DNA of 64,000 bases from the NCBI RefSeq assembly GCF_028009165.1, contig NC_079244.1, forward strand, positions 3,596,001 to 3,660,000, written 5' to 3'. Position 1 is the first letter of the stretch, and every line of letters starts with the position of its first letter. The DNA comes from Akanthomyces muscarius (Eukaryota; Ascomycota; Sordariomycetes; Hypocreales; Cordycipitaceae). The position numbers and the translations under genes were made by a program. Under the pieces are notes generated by a model that worked only from the letters and a program-made list of their open reading frames with translations, did not search any database and had not been told where the DNA came from. Positions 22,102 through 34,090 of the stretch are shown here, one piece after another.

Positions 22102-23924
22102 GGTGGCGATCGAGTACAAGATTTGTGGCTCGAGGATCAATAGTGTGGACAATATACGATTTGAGCGAGGCAAGATATGCTACCAGCGCTCCGAAGAGTA
22201 TTGTAATGATTTGAAAGGAAGTGAACTGAATGTGTGCTGTTATCCAATGGTGGTGAGATGGGAGCAGCAGAATGTTTATTTATGCAGAAAGCAAGAGTCA
22301 TTTGCCTGCCTCGCCTCGCCTCTTTTCCTTGGTCTGTGTTTGGTCGGGCAGCCAGCCGCGCCGTTTGCCAGCTGGCAAGCAGTGGGCAGTCCAACGCGGG
22401 TCCTGTTTCCAGATGACAGAAGAGGCAAACCTTGGCAGGCACACTCTCCGTGATTTTCGCTCCTTCATCTTCTCCTGGCCATATTTGTTGGTAAGTTTGA
22501 TATAGACGAGGACTTCGGGGTACATCCGCAAACTGACATTGCACGGCAGGAAGCCCAACGGCAACCAGCATCTCTGCAACAGACCAAGGTGACGAAACAA
22601 CAAACCAATATGGCCAAGCGACGATATCTCCTGCACGACTTGTTTCGCGGACCCGAGCCGTTTGAGGGTTCCATTGTTCCGACAAATAGCACGATTGTCG
22701 CCCTGACTCTGCTTTCGAAGTGTGCAACCACGATTTACAGCTGTGGGCCAAGCAGATCGCCACGTTTAGAGTCATACTCAAGCCGTCATTGCCATTGTTG
22801 TACGACGTCCATCGAGTCCAATGTTGACACCCGTAAGCGAGATGGTGCAGCGCAGCATTGACATACACACCGGCCGAAAGTGGAAGCGTCAGAGCTGATT
22901 CACTTCACTTCTAGGGCGGATGCAGCGGCCGCCGCGCAGATTCCAAGTTTTTAGCACGCGGCTTCGGCTTGGACGGATTGCGTACGTGATGCCAGACACA
23001 AAATTGCCTGCTGAGCGTGTTACCAGCCGCATACTCCAATTGCCCACGCATCCACTTGACTTTCGTTTGCCAAACCTGGAAAGCTGGTGGTTGTATTGCT
23101 CCAACCTTGCCGAGTATTCTCCACCGGTAAGCATCTCCGCCGTTCTCTTGTTTTACTTTGCCTCAACTTGGCGTTTACATTACCGAAGCTGTGCGACCCG
23201 TCGAGTACTGCGCTAGTCGAGGATTGGCGACGGACAGCCTCCATCCCCCCGCAGCCTGCATTCTTGATGACTTTGCTGAGGCCAAATTTAAAGTAGTCGC
23301 CTATCCCATATTCCGCGTTGCAATTTGAAGATGACTTTGGAAAGGGGATGACTAATGCAGGTATGTAGCTGCAGGGGTTTAGTTTGATGCATGGCACATA
23401 TGTATTCGCTCACCTTGCCGAGCCAAGGTAAATTTTAAGGCTATTCTGGGCTCGAGTAGCGACGTACTTTCAATAGCATGATCCCTTCTTACAGATCGAA
23501 TGTCCATATTCAATCACCTTGATGGCGCTAAGTAATAAATAAATGCCTTGAAATACCCCATATATGTGGTCAGGGCAACTCTTGTAGCTCATCTCGGTAA
23601 CCCACAACCCCAGCTGGCGTAGAGGTTGAATGCCGCATTGCCCCACAGCCGAACGATCGCCGTGCCTCGGCTACAACGGCGTTCCTGAGAGTGGTTTCGT
23701 AGGGTCGCCAGTACAACAGCGTGGTTCCGATTTAATTGGCCATCACATTGTCTATCCTGCATCTCGAACTCCTGCTTGGCTGGTTGCATAGAAGCCTAGC
23801 CATCCCGCAGTATCTTGTATCGCCGCACCCTGTTCCTCGGCTACTTGCACATCGGCTAAGCTTACGCGGAGACGGCTAAACGCAGAAGCATTCATCAGCC
23901 AGCACATACCAGAGAGGACTGATC
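22102..23924. other. Divergent intergenic region, 1.8 kb
   Basis: This lies between the minus-strand aspartic peptidase and the plus-strand DUF829 gene. A 98-codon frame at 22920–23216 (+) contains a splice-donor-like GTAAGC but matches no family I know. No RNA gene is seen. Confidence 0.45.
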
Positions 23925-25847
23925 ATGTCTCGTGTCAATACTGACGGCGCAACGCCTACAAACCCGCTGGGATTTATGCAGCGGCTGAGCCCGTCGGTCA
24001 CGTACTATGAACCGACGACAAGCACGATAGCACAGGGGAGCCGCAATGCGCAAGCCGACCCCGAGCTCATCCTGCTGTCGACATGGATGGGCGCCAGAGA
24101 AAACCACATCGCCAAATACGTCCAGGGTTACCGTGTCACTTTCCCGACATCTCGTATTCTCGTCGCCCAATGCCCATTCACGCATGTTGTGCTGCCATTC
24201 CTGGCATGGACGCAAATCCGCCCCGCGGTGCCCATCTTGAAGGAAGTTGTCGATTCCGAATCCAGACAGGCAAGCAAGGACGATGCTAGCAGCGTATTGA
24301 CCGGAACCTCGACGGCACCGCGAGTGCTCATCCATGCATTCTCGAATGGCGGCGTCAGCACGACACTGTTCCTCTACAATGCTCTCAAGCGCTCGCTTGG
24401 CGGGACGTTCACTTTGCCGCAGCATGTCTTCATCTTTGATTCCTGTCCTGGAACCTTTCGTTGGCGCAACACGGCCAGGGCCATCATGAAGATTCTGCCG
24501 CGCTGGTCCTCGCCCGCCGTGCACGCCGTGCTCTTCTCCGTCTGGCTCTTTTATCGCATCGTGCCGGTGTTGCAGCCTCGACAAAACGTCAATTCGCGAA
24601 CGATACGAAATCCTCGATTCCAAGAATTCGAAGTCCGCCGCACGTATTTATACGGTACTGAGGACCACATGATTCCGCCCACCGATGTCGAATACGAGGC
24701 AGGGTTGGCGGCGGAGGCCGGTTTCAACGTGCGCCTGGAACGCTTCGAGGACGCCACGCATGTTGCCATACCCATGCTACACCCTGAGCGGTACTGGCGT
24801 GTTGTCAAAGAATCCTGGCACGGGGAAGAGCCGGCTGGTCTGGCTAGCGTTGTCGTCGGAGGCGCCGGCGGAGACTCTGGCAATCTTAGGGCCGAAATCA
24901 GCTCAGAGACGGTCACCAGGGAAATCACTCTTGTCGACCAGGAAAAGCCAATCTCTGAAGAGGCAGGCATCTTGGCAGAGGATATCAAGAGTGATGGGAG
25001 GGATGCCGTTCAGGCTGTTGAAAACACAGCTCACGAGGTATCAAAGAGCGCCCAATCTGTGGCAGAGAATGCCGCAACCAAGGTAGAAGAGGCCAAACAG
25101 CAGTCCCGGGATGTCGCTGAGAAGGCACAGTCCAAGGTTGGAGAGTCAAAGGCCGATGCACATACTGCGATTGAACAGGGCCAGGCCAAGCTGAAGCAGC
25201 TCAAAGCCAACGCAGCCGGCGCCGCCAAGGAAATTCAAATCAAGGCCAACAGAAAGAGTCTGAGCAAGGAGACCAACACTTTTGTCGAGGAACTCAAAGC
25301 AGACGCTGCGAATGCGTTGGAGAAAGCCAAGGACGTGCCGGCAAAGGAATCCGAGAAGAGTGCCGTCCCGTCGGTCCCTGTTTCGGCAAAGAAGCCCAAG
25401 GAGGCTGCAAAAGCCAAGGACAAGTACGCCGAGCGTCCCAAGACGCCAGAGACCAGCACGGCGCTGCAGGCTGCCATTGCGGCGGCCTCGTCGAGCCCCG
25501 AGGCTACCAAGGCAAGCAGCCCCCGGTCCCACGGCCGTAGTGCCAGTGGAGGCGCCAGCGGCGTACAGGAGCTCGCGGCGCGGTTTGGCGGCAAGATGGA
25601 CAAGGGCACTGCCAAGCTTCCCAAGGCCAAGGCCTCGCAGGCGGATCATACCAAGGCCGACGAGGCTGTGGTGGTTGCGAAGTCGGCAGAGCAGCCGCCA
25701 TCTGAGAAGCAGACATCTGAGAAGATATCAGCCGAGGAGAAGCCAGCCGAGCACAAGGTCGCGGTCGAGGACACGGCAAAAGTTGAGCAGCCAAAGCCCG
25801 CCAGCAACAACAAGCCGAAAAAGTCCAAGAAGAATGGCAAGAAGTAA
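23925..25847 (+). CDS. DUF829/PaxU-TMEM53-type hydrolase with Ala/Lys-rich tail
   Basis: A 640-aa single-exon protein. Residues 1–300 look like the DUF829 family (TMEM53; PaxU of indole-diterpene clusters), an alpha/beta-hydrolase fold. Visible parts are LILLSTWMGARENHIAKY, the nucleophile elbow HAFSNGG (Ser near residue 140), YGTEDHMIPP (Asp near 247) and DATHV (His near 278). Hydrophobic segments around 197–215 may touch membranes. Residues about 340–480 form an amphipathic, Ala/Lys/Glu-rich stretch resembling LEA or apolipoprotein helices (for example VAENAATKVEEAK, VAEKAQSKVGESKADAH). The rest is disordered and ends in the very basic NKPKKSKKNGKK. No indole-diterpene genes surround it, so PaxU-like function should not be assumed. 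The biochemical reaction is unknown. Confidence 0.82.
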   Translation: MSRVNTDGATPTNPLGFMQRLSPSVTYYEPTTSTIAQGSRNAQADPELILLSTWMGARENHIAKYVQGYRVTFPTSRILVAQCPFTHVVLPFLAWTQIRPAVPILKEVVDSESRQASKDDASSVLTGTSTAPRVLIHAFSNGGVSTTLFLYNALKRSLGGTFTLPQHVFIFDSCPGTFRWRNTARAIMKILPRWSSPAVHAVLFSVWLFYRIVPVLQPRQNVNSRTIRNPRFQEFEVRRTYLYGTEDHMIPPTDVEYEAGLAAEAGFNVRLERFEDATHVAIPMLHPERYWRVVKESWHGEEPAGLASVVVGGAGGDSGNLRAEISSETVTREITLVDQEKPISEEAGILAEDIKSDGRDAVQAVENTAHEVSKSAQSVAENAATKVEEAKQQSRDVAEKAQSKVGESKADAHTAIEQGQAKLKQLKANAAGAAKEIQIKANRKSLSKETNTFVEELKADAANALEKAKDVPAKESEKSAVPSVPVSAKKPKEAAKAKDKYAERPKTPETSTALQAAIAAASSSPEATKASSPRSHGRSASGGASGVQELAARFGGKMDKGTAKLPKAKASQADHTKADEAVVVAKSAEQPPSEKQTSEKISAEEKPAEHKVAVEDTAKVEQPKPASNNKPKKSKKNGKK

Positions 25848-26639
25848 GAGGGTTTCTTGATTGTACATTATAGTGCAAAGGCACACGTGGGGTTCTAGGC
25901 ATATTTGCAAAAAGCATCCATAAACGACAGTTACTGATGCACAGTCGGGGTACAAGGGTCATGTTTGGTATCATGTAAATATATTACATTTCAATTCGGT
26001 CGGAGTCGCTTGGGCTAGATGATTGTCCTAGTTTGGTAGCAGAATCCAGCATATCCGTTCGAAAAAACCAAGCAGTTTCCAAAACAGAAAACTAAAAACT
26101 GTCCGTGTCGCAGCCATACCCTCGAGATATATAGAAATATACAAGTAGAAACTCTCAAATCTTGAAAAAGGCAAACTTGCTTGCCAAAAAGTCGGTCCTT
26201 TTAATAAAGTAGAAATATCGAAGGTCGTCAGACGGTCCTTTCTTTTTCGCCATTCAACAACGCCATCAAAGAAAACGAAATCATGCCAAAGGAAGGATTC
26301 GAGGCCATCCGATATGCTTCGCCGAAATCGCAGCCGAGATCAACAATAACAAAAGAGGGAGAATGCAAAACTCCGTGAGCCGTTCCGCTAATGCCTGTAG
26401 GTGCTACCAAAGAGGAGAAGGGGGGAAATGCGTTGAAAGTCAAAAAATATGCGTCGCATACATCAATGCCTATTTTTCCGAGGTATAGAGTCATAAAAGT
26501 CGTTGAATGTGTTGGTGGCTAGAGCTCGGCGCTCGGCGCTCGACCACACAGCTTATCGGGCTCTGAGCTCCAGTCTGTGTGGGTATGTCGTGTATATATG
26601 TGTATGAAGGAGATGGAAGTTGCAAGTGGTAAGATGTAC
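25848..26639. other. Convergent 3' region
   Basis: An AT-richer interval between the 3' ends of the DUF829 gene (+) and the small Cys-rich gene (-). No gene is seen. Confidence 0.5.
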
Positions 26640-26939
26640 TCATGTTCGTTGCCTCTTGGAGGAACTTGATGCGCTCGTATCTTTGCCGGCGCTTCGTTTC
26701 CACTCAGTTCTTTGGGGCGACTCGTAGAGGCCGACGCCGCCGAGGCCCTCATCTTCTTGGGCGCAGCGATCGCATTCCTGGTCGAATTTATGTTGCTCAA
26801 TGTTGACGCCGTTGGCACAGTCGCCAATTGCGCCGTTGTTCTTTGCTTCTAAGCAGGATAGGGCCTGCGAGAGTTCCTCCCAAGTATTGGCCTCGCCGCA
26901 TTTGGTGCAGGAGCCGGCAAATACCACCATTCGACACAT
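26640..26939 (-). CDS. Small cysteine-rich protein starting MCRM
   Basis: A 99-aa frame starting at the ATG at 26939. Seven cysteines occur in the first 60 residues (MCRM, GSCTKCGE, LSCLEAK, GDCANGV, QECDRC), followed by a Ser/Lys tail ending SSSSKRQRT. The paired CxxC spacing suggests a zinc-binding or disulfide-linked fold. No signal peptide is present, so an intracellular protein is more likely than a secreted effector. I recall similar MC-starting small proteins as conserved unknowns in Sordariomycetes, but no function. The frame is open a further 18 codons upstream without a better start. Confidence 0.6.
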   Translation of the reverse strand: MCRMVVFAGSCTKCGEANTWEELSQALSCLEAKNNGAIGDCANGVNIEQHKFDQECDRCAQEDEGLGGVGLYESPQRTEWKRSAGKDTSASSSSKRQRT

Positions 26940-28600
26940 GGCTGCGAGGTATAGCTGATTCCCAGAATAGGTATTTTCGGGACCCCAGTTCAAATAAGAT
27001 GTCTTGGTGAGGCGCTAGATTCTTGCCGGTTTCAGGATGGTTGATTGGCGGACGGGCAGCAGTTTCCAGCTGAACCGTGCGACGAAGTCCGGGATTCCGT
27101 CCACAGGTTTGCTGCGAAATATGACTGCGGCCCAATTGCACGACTGTTGAACGGATGGATGACAAAAGTTGATCCGATTGAGGTACAAGAGAGCAAAATG
27201 CAAAGGTTGCAAGTATGTCGCTGGCAAGTGCTCAGAGATTAGCGAGTGTTCGTGGACAGCGTCTCTAGAGGCAATGCGCGGTGGCGTAGCGTCGACAGAG
27301 TGCAGTGCGCCGAGAAGTAGACAGCTGTATTCAAGAGAATAAGGGTTGCTGAAATGCTCCAGGGAAAAAAGGGCGATCAGAATGATGTGGGCTTCGAATG
27401 TGGTCGAGCGCACAGCGAAGAGAAATGGGAGTCAGGATGAGCGGCAGTGGGGAGAGGATGACGAAGGCGAACTGTAATCAGTACTGGCGTCTGGCGCTGT
27501 CGTGTTCGGAGTAAGGTGCAGCGTGAGGTTTATAAAGCCGACTGTGGTCACACGAGCGAGAGGGCGATCGAGGCTGAGCGGAAGTTCGAGAAGGACGATG
27601 TATCGCGGTAGCCGGGTCAATGCTGAGCAAGAGATGACGGATGAAATAAATGACGGGATGTGGTGATGAAGAAGGATGGGAAGCAGGAAAGGAAAGGTAC
27701 TGGTAGGATGAGCAAGATTGAGGTAGACGGCGTGGAAAGAGAGAAGCAGGAAGAGACGATGCACAGCAGGCGGGGAGGGAGGGGTGCGGGGAGTGACGGC
27801 TCAGAGGCGTTCATCGCTAATAAAATGCACTCGAAAACGCTGCAATTACAGGCCGGCGACCAGTAAAACAGGCAAAACAGGGTACCTTGCAGTGGACTCC
27901 AGTGGGTTTAGTGGACTTGGTGGACCCCTGAACGGCAGAGTCAGCGGGCGGTGCCACTGGAACGAGGGCGAGGACAGCACGTCCATGAGCACCAGCGATG
28001 TTTATTTTAGCAGCATGAGCGGCCCAGGGAGTGCTGGAGCCCGCTGCAATTCGCTGCACATGCCCTGATCTGTCTGCCGTCCTCGCTCCTCATCAATAAC
28101 GTAGGTACTGCATGTCCCATCCAACCGCCCGTAAGCTGCGCACCGTCCCGTCTTCCTCATCTTTCCCTGCAGTTCATCTATCATCTGTCATCTTTTGGCC
28201 TTCGTTCCCATCGTCCACCACACCCACCGCCCTCTCAGACACTCGCACAGTCTGTGCTTCGTGTTTCTTGTATCCGTTTGCCCATCAACTTCGGCTGCCC
28301 GCATTCCCTCGTACATGATGCTGCAGCAGCCCCCCGCTCCCCGTTTGTGTCAAGCCGTATCAGCAAGAGTAGGTACATGCTGCAGACGCGGGTGGCGACA
28401 GCGTCTCGATTCTCTGTCGCTTCTCATTTTACGCCACCAACTGTCGACAAGTCAGTGTGGGAAACGGGGGGACTGCTGCTCCGCCGCTAATATTGACGCG
28501 GCACATTATTTTAGGATTGCTCCCGTCTTGTGCGAAAGCCTGTGGTCCCCGTTGACGAAGAGCGGCGTGTCTCTTTCGACGAGACAGGGAAAGGATCGGT
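26940..28600. other. Upstream region of the small Cys-rich gene
   Basis: On the minus strand 27430–27820 is pyrimidine-rich and may be promoter or leader of the gene at 26.9 kb. The remainder shows no convincing gene. Confidence 0.4.
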
Positions 28601-30860
28601 CGATTCACAATGGATTTCTTCACCAAAAGAATCAATTCCATCGCCAACCCGCTCTCCCATCTCATCTCATATGCGTACAACATGGGGCCTTCACATCCAC
28701 AAACCACTCAGCCCACCTCTGGCCGTTTTGAAACTACGGGCCGCTTGCATGGATATCTAGCCCTGGCGGCTCAATTCCCAGCCAGAACCTCTCTAACAGG
28801 CCGCCGGAGAGTTTGCTGACTGCCCACTGCTCACCAGTCCCTCAGTGCCGTCTTCAACACTAGCACTCTGGCCCGCTCCGGCAGTTCCGCCACCAAGCCC
28901 ACGTTGGCTATCCACTAGGCGGCCATGCCCTCCACTGCTTGTCCGTCCACCGCCGTCCTGTAAGGGGGTCCAGCGGCCTCTTTCTCGTTGAAACCGCCCG
29001 GGACGAAAATCTGCTGCTGCTGCTGCTGCCCGTCTGCCCGCTACCTTGCATTGTGCAGCACGACATTGACCGTTGTGGGTGCCTTGACCGTTCGCCCACT
29101 GATGATGAGGGTGCCTTGGAGCTCGTGCGACGGACAATGTCCATCTAGATCCCCGCTCGCGTAGGGAGCAACTGACTTCTCGTTACTAACTAGTTAGTAC
29201 GGATTCATGCCGCTGGCCACAGCGCGACGACTCTAGGTACATACACCCTCTATCAGCACTCTGTACTGAGTACGTAGCGGGTAAGCGGGCACGGCGACAC
29301 GTTAGCTGGCTGCTGCGGGCAAGTATGCGCTGCCAGTAACGACTAATCTAGACAGTGTCGTTCACCATTCGCCCGGTCTAGATAAAACTTCTACTCACAC
29401 GCTTGCCCCAAAAGGCATAGGAGAAATCAGCCCATTTCAACATCTAGTCTTGCGGATGTGTCCTGTGCCGCAAACTATATGCCCACTTGTTCTCGAGACA
29501 TGCAGTTCGTCGTTCGTTGAGAAAAGAGACGAGAAGAGGTGCGCGCCATCAACGCTGTACCATTTTTGTACAAGCGCTACAGGTGGCCACACAGCCATGC
29601 AAGATTAGTTACAACAACAAGCAAGAAAATGTACGCCAACGGTGGGGTGGAAGCACGCTTTACATCGACACATTTCTAACTTATTTAGCTCTGTGTCTGC
29701 TGCCAAGTACGTACTATTTACAGAGTGCCGTACCTTGTGTCCACATGGCCTCCATGTCTCAGCCGTGACAGTCCAGAAGCCGGTGCGAAGCTCGACGCCC
29801 CTCTTTGGACGCGACTCCTACCTTGAGCTCGTTGACATTGATTGCTACCAGTTAGTTTTTGTCAACCTGCTGCTGCCGTCAAATCACAGATCGCTCATAT
29901 TCTTGCAGCCACAGATCCTCAGCAGCGGATCACTTGTGCCACCTCTGTTCTTCGGCGCTCGTATCAATCGGGCGACATCCGCGAACCTCTACAATATGGC
30001 AACATACCTCGACGGTCGTGCCATGTGTGTGCCAGGATGTACAGTAAACTAGCAAGCCACTCCTACCTAGCCTCGCTGCCTTGGTGCGCTGCTTCTGCCT
30101 GCCACTGGGCATTCGCCTTGCGTCCGCCATGCACCGCGGATTTGCTGCCGGTATTTTTTACCGTTTCTCATAGGCCGCCACGGCCAAAATGAGATACGTC
30201 GCATGCTTTAGTGCAGAGGCGACTCCGTACAGAAGCCAGCGCTGCACCGTTGTGGATTTTGCGGCCTGTAGCGTCTCCCATCTCTTCCAATCAACGCTGC
30301 ATCAACGACTACCTCTGACGACCATCGCGCTGCCCGTGTCGCAGCGATGGACACGCCTGTCGCTGCTGTCATCTGCTCTGTTTGCAATCGATGCTACTGT
30401 TTAGCCTCAAGCTAACGAGAACTAGATCCGTTCCACAGCTTCGTGCAGCGTCGCTGGCCAATTTCGGTACACCATCTCAGATTTTCGGCAGTGCAAGCAT
30501 CGATACTCCGTACATTGTACATATGCTTTCTGCATGTAGCAGATGTTTCTTCTCGTTTTCTCATGCTGTGTAACGCGCAACGGCTATGTTACGCTGTTCG
30601 ACTTCTGCTTAACGTGACCTGTCATAAATTGATGGCGCGGTGGCAGAGCCGTGTGTCGTGGCATAAAGGCACCCGGCCTCGGTCAAGCATCATGATTCAT
30701 TGTGCTCCCAAGCAGGATTTGTTTGTGTTGACACAAACCTACGGCGACATCCGCAACTCGCTCGTGAGCTACTCAAGTTAATCTGAATAGCACGATGTGA
30801 CCGTGCCTGCCACATGAGGGCTTTCGGGTGCTCTTAGCTCGATGCTAGCCTGGACCCTAC
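28601..30860. other. Gene-free stretch
   Basis: No intact gene. A 69-codon frame at 28610–28819 (+) begins MDFFTKRINSIANPLSHL and might be a first exon, but no continuation was found. A short CTG run lies at about 29009–29028. Confidence 0.4.
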
Positions 30861-30867
30861 CGTTGGC

Positions 30868-31113
30868 TCAAGCCTCAAGGTCTGTCACCAGTGGGCTCAT
30901 TTGGCACAGGTCCAAGACATGTGCCTGCCAACGGTCCCTTCGCAGGGAGCCATCAAGCCAAATTTGTGAGCAATTGTACAGCCGCTGGTTGGTCCGATTT
31001 ACGAGGTCAGTGACTCGGCGGGAAATAGTCTCCACGGGAGAAAGTGCACGATCTCGCATGAGAGTGGGATCAAATTGGACTTTTAATGTCGCATGCCGGC
31101 CCTCTCTAGGCAC
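30868..31113 (-). pseudogene. Protein-like fragment, probably a gene relic
   Basis: An open stretch of 81 codons on the minus strand reads like a folded protein (for example RHATLKVQFDPTLMRDRALS and SQIWLDGSLRRDRWQAHV). It has no clear start context and the frame is closed on both sides. I do not recognise the family. It lies in the same gene-poor zone and on the same strand as the larger relic at 32.8–34.1 kb but in another frame. Confidence 0.3.
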
Positions 31114-32797
31114 AGATCCACAAGCGCGTTAAGAAATCAACTGAGTGCCTCTCAAGTCGCGTGAATAGTGCGGCCTATAATCTGTACAATGGCGAAGTCC
31201 ATGTCTCTCTAAGACAACTTGCGGACGTCTTCGAATTCACGACAACGTATCAGTACACGGCAAGCTATTCCACAAAGGCTCCGCAAACACACCGGCCGTT
31301 TAGTTGCACTGTTACAGCAATCTCAAAAGACTAGCTTTTCGAGTTGTCACACGCGCGAATGCCAGATCTTCGCAGCATTGGTGTTTTGGCGGTGCCCACC
31401 CGATCGGCCCCATGTTTCGAAGCCAACAGACAGTCGTGATCGCGAGATCCACATGCCATTGGGCATGTCTCAGTTCTGGGGGTTTACCATTCCGCTGGGA
31501 TTGGGAACATTGTTGACCCTCTGAACAGGGCACAATCCTGGCTCGGTATTGAAAGATGCGCCCGGTGTGTTAGGCCGGGCAGCCAACATCCGAGTGCGAA
31601 GTCCGGCAGTGTTGTAGCAAGAGCGGGGGAAACCGACCGCCGTGCCGGGGGTCATACTGTCCAAGGAGGGTGGCATTGCTACCAAGCAGCTTTAAGCAAG
31701 AATAGAGTTGCTCAGTGCATGGATTCCTTGAGGAGTCGCGGTTAAAGACAGCCTAATGAGACCTCGTAGCCGTTTGTAACTGCCGGTTTGAAACGGCAAC
31801 GCAAGGTTTCTTGCGCCTCTGCGCCGCAAAAACCTGTTCTATACTTACTACTCAGGCAAACCATCTGTGTCGCCTCGTCAATTCGCATTTCACTCCATAG
31901 AAACCATCCCGTGTCTACACCAAGTATTGCCAAGAAACGACATGTTGCTCCATCGCCGACAAAATCCGAAGGAGGACTACAATGCGAGCCGTTCCTTTAC
32001 TAATGCTGCATGCAGTCAATAAATTCGTATCAAAACGGTTTTTCTTCTCCTGCAAAGCAATACAGCACGCCCGCATGCTTCCTCTTGCCCCGCCAAAGGA
32101 ACTTGGTTGGCGAAAGGATGGACGCCGGACAGCACACCCCCTCCCTGAACCATGCAGCTTGCCAAGCGCCCCAAAGCCCCAACGGCTTTTCTTGTTCTCT
32201 GCCGTGGCCGTTCTATGTTTACTCGTTCTTATCAATTGTCGCAGTGTCGAGCTGACCGTTGTATGCAATGCACATGCTGCGTGGATGCCGGTAGTGGAGA
32301 TGGTGACTGGGCTTGCAGGCTGCGGGCTTGCAGGCTTGCATGACCGTTTTCTCTTTCTTTCTTTCTTTCTTTTGCTTTCTTTGTTCTTGCTGTCAGGGCA
32401 GCAAAATTATTCATAAGCTCCTGATGTCTGAGAAAATATGACATATATTTCGCGTCATTCGCCGTAAACTAACCATTCACATTGATGGGATCTCTTCCGG
32501 TTCGGACGCATGCATGCCGGGGGTCCGGAATGTGCCAGAGAAAAGTTTCATCACATTTCTCTTCTTCTTCCACTTCTTCTCCTCCTCTCGTCATCACAAA
32601 GCTGACTTCACATGATTGTGCTAATACGCGCCCATAATGTCAGTGGTGAGCCCAGCCCGCGGCCAACTTGTTATGCGCAAAAGAGGGCGAGGATGTTTGC
32701 TCGATGGTCGTCAAAGTCAGTCGTAACGATCAGTTCGACTCCCTTGATTGTTTCAAGAAGCTCGATGCAGCGACTTGCGTGTCGTGCCCATCTGAGA
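31114..32797. other. Gene-poor stretch with minus-strand open fragments
   Basis: Minus-strand frames at 31470–31685 and 31312–31533 are open for about 70 codons each and look protein-like (for example SGMVNPQN, SFNTEPGLCPVQRV) but are in different frames. A (CTTT)n run lies at about 32354–32372. No intact gene. Confidence 0.35.
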
Positions 32798-34090
32798 CTA
32801 CCTCGCCGGGCACTCCGGATGTGCGAGGCCCAGTGCCGAGACGGAGGAGGCAAGCAGATCGGAAGCTTCGGCAAGTCTATTCAACCCCAAACCCCGGGGA
32901 GGGATCATGACGACCACTGCGCTCACCAATCGTCTCGCCATGTTGTTGTCCCTGGCGAGCTGTGATTTAACCTTTGTAGCAGCGTCTTCGCCCCCCGTTC
33001 TAAGGTTCTCCTGTTGAGCAAAAAGGTCCTTTCCGAGCAATAGGCAGCAGAAAGTTCGCGGGGGATCTTCAGTATCATCCCACTACATGTTATCGCTTCA
33101 GAGCGCTTCGTCCCAGAAAGGCTTAATTCACCCTGTCCACCGGCGTGTTTTTATTTCTTTCCTGTACAAGACCATCCGCTTGCACAGACGGTTGATGTCC
33201 CCGTCGCGGTATCATGCAGGCGCCAGCCGATGCAAGTTCCCGGTAGCCGGCTCAGCTCCTCTTGTGCTGAAATGTGCACCTTCCCAGCGGCGTCCGTCGA
33301 GGCCCCATATCGACACTAGGAAGCATCCTGTCAGGGGTGAGGTGATCGGAGCTTGTTGCCGAGGTGGTGTGCTCGACATGCCTTGTACGATGCGAAGTTG
33401 CTGCCAGCGGAGATCTATAGTGTTGCCATGTGGATGCATCAACACATCTGCCGCGCTCATCAACCTTGTAAGCAGATTTGGGTCGTCTTCCGCTGCCCAT
33501 GCGGTAATATTTCCTCTCTCGTCTTCGTCGCGACCGCTTCGCTATGAGTCGTGCCTGACGCCAAGGCCGATGGCGCTGGGCACTTCTCTGGCACCGGTCA
33601 TTGTGGCATTGTATATGGCGCCAGGTTGAACTGTATCTACTCGTAGAAGTTGAGAAGAGACAATGCCCTTTGTCTGGCGCCAGAAAATATTTCGAATCGG
33701 TACCAGAGGCTGTAGACGTTCCGATAACTGGCTGTCCCTGCACACATATACCATGACCTGCGACCAAGTGTTGTCGCTGTCCTAGTCACTTACTGGCGAG
33801 TAGTCTTCGTAGGCCTAGTGTATCTTAGTGAGACCCCGAAACTTCTTTGACTTTGCCCATGGGTCCGGAGTGAGCTTCGTGTCGTATTGTTTGGGTTCGG
33901 TGTCCGATAATACAAGAGCGCAGTCGTGCGCTGGCGGGCTCATACCAAATTCTCTCTTGGAAGACCTCAGGGTCTCTTTTTCACCGCCCGCGTCATTCAA
34001 CCTTGGTCGCCACCTCATGAGGACGACAAATTCGCTCGAAGCCGTTTGGCAAGGTGAGCATTGCTCTGGTCACAAGATTTGGGCACGGGA
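32798..34090 (-). pseudogene. Decayed coding sequence in a single minus-strand frame
   Basis: One minus-strand frame carries four open segments, ending at stops 33815, 33542, 33212 and 32798, all in the same phase. In about 430 codons I count roughly eight stops, against about twenty expected by chance, and most are TGA or TAG. The intervening peptide looks biological, with pieces such as EFGMSPPAHDCALVLSD, IYNATMTGAREVPSAIGLGV, MHPHGNTIDLRWQQLRIVQG and CFLVSIWGLDGRRWEGAHF. I cannot name the family. Most likely this is an old gene inactivated by point mutations without frameshift; chance is the alternative. I do not propose a repaired sequence. Confidence 0.45.

Noticed and set aside
22920..23216. 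A 98-codon plus-strand frame with a donor-like GTAAGC
   Set aside because: No recognised similarity and no convincing downstream exon.
27432..27814. A 110-codon Ser/Leu/Pro-rich minus-strand frame resembling a secreted peptide
   Set aside because: It mirrors a pyrimidine-rich leader; the hydrophobic character follows from CT-rich codons.
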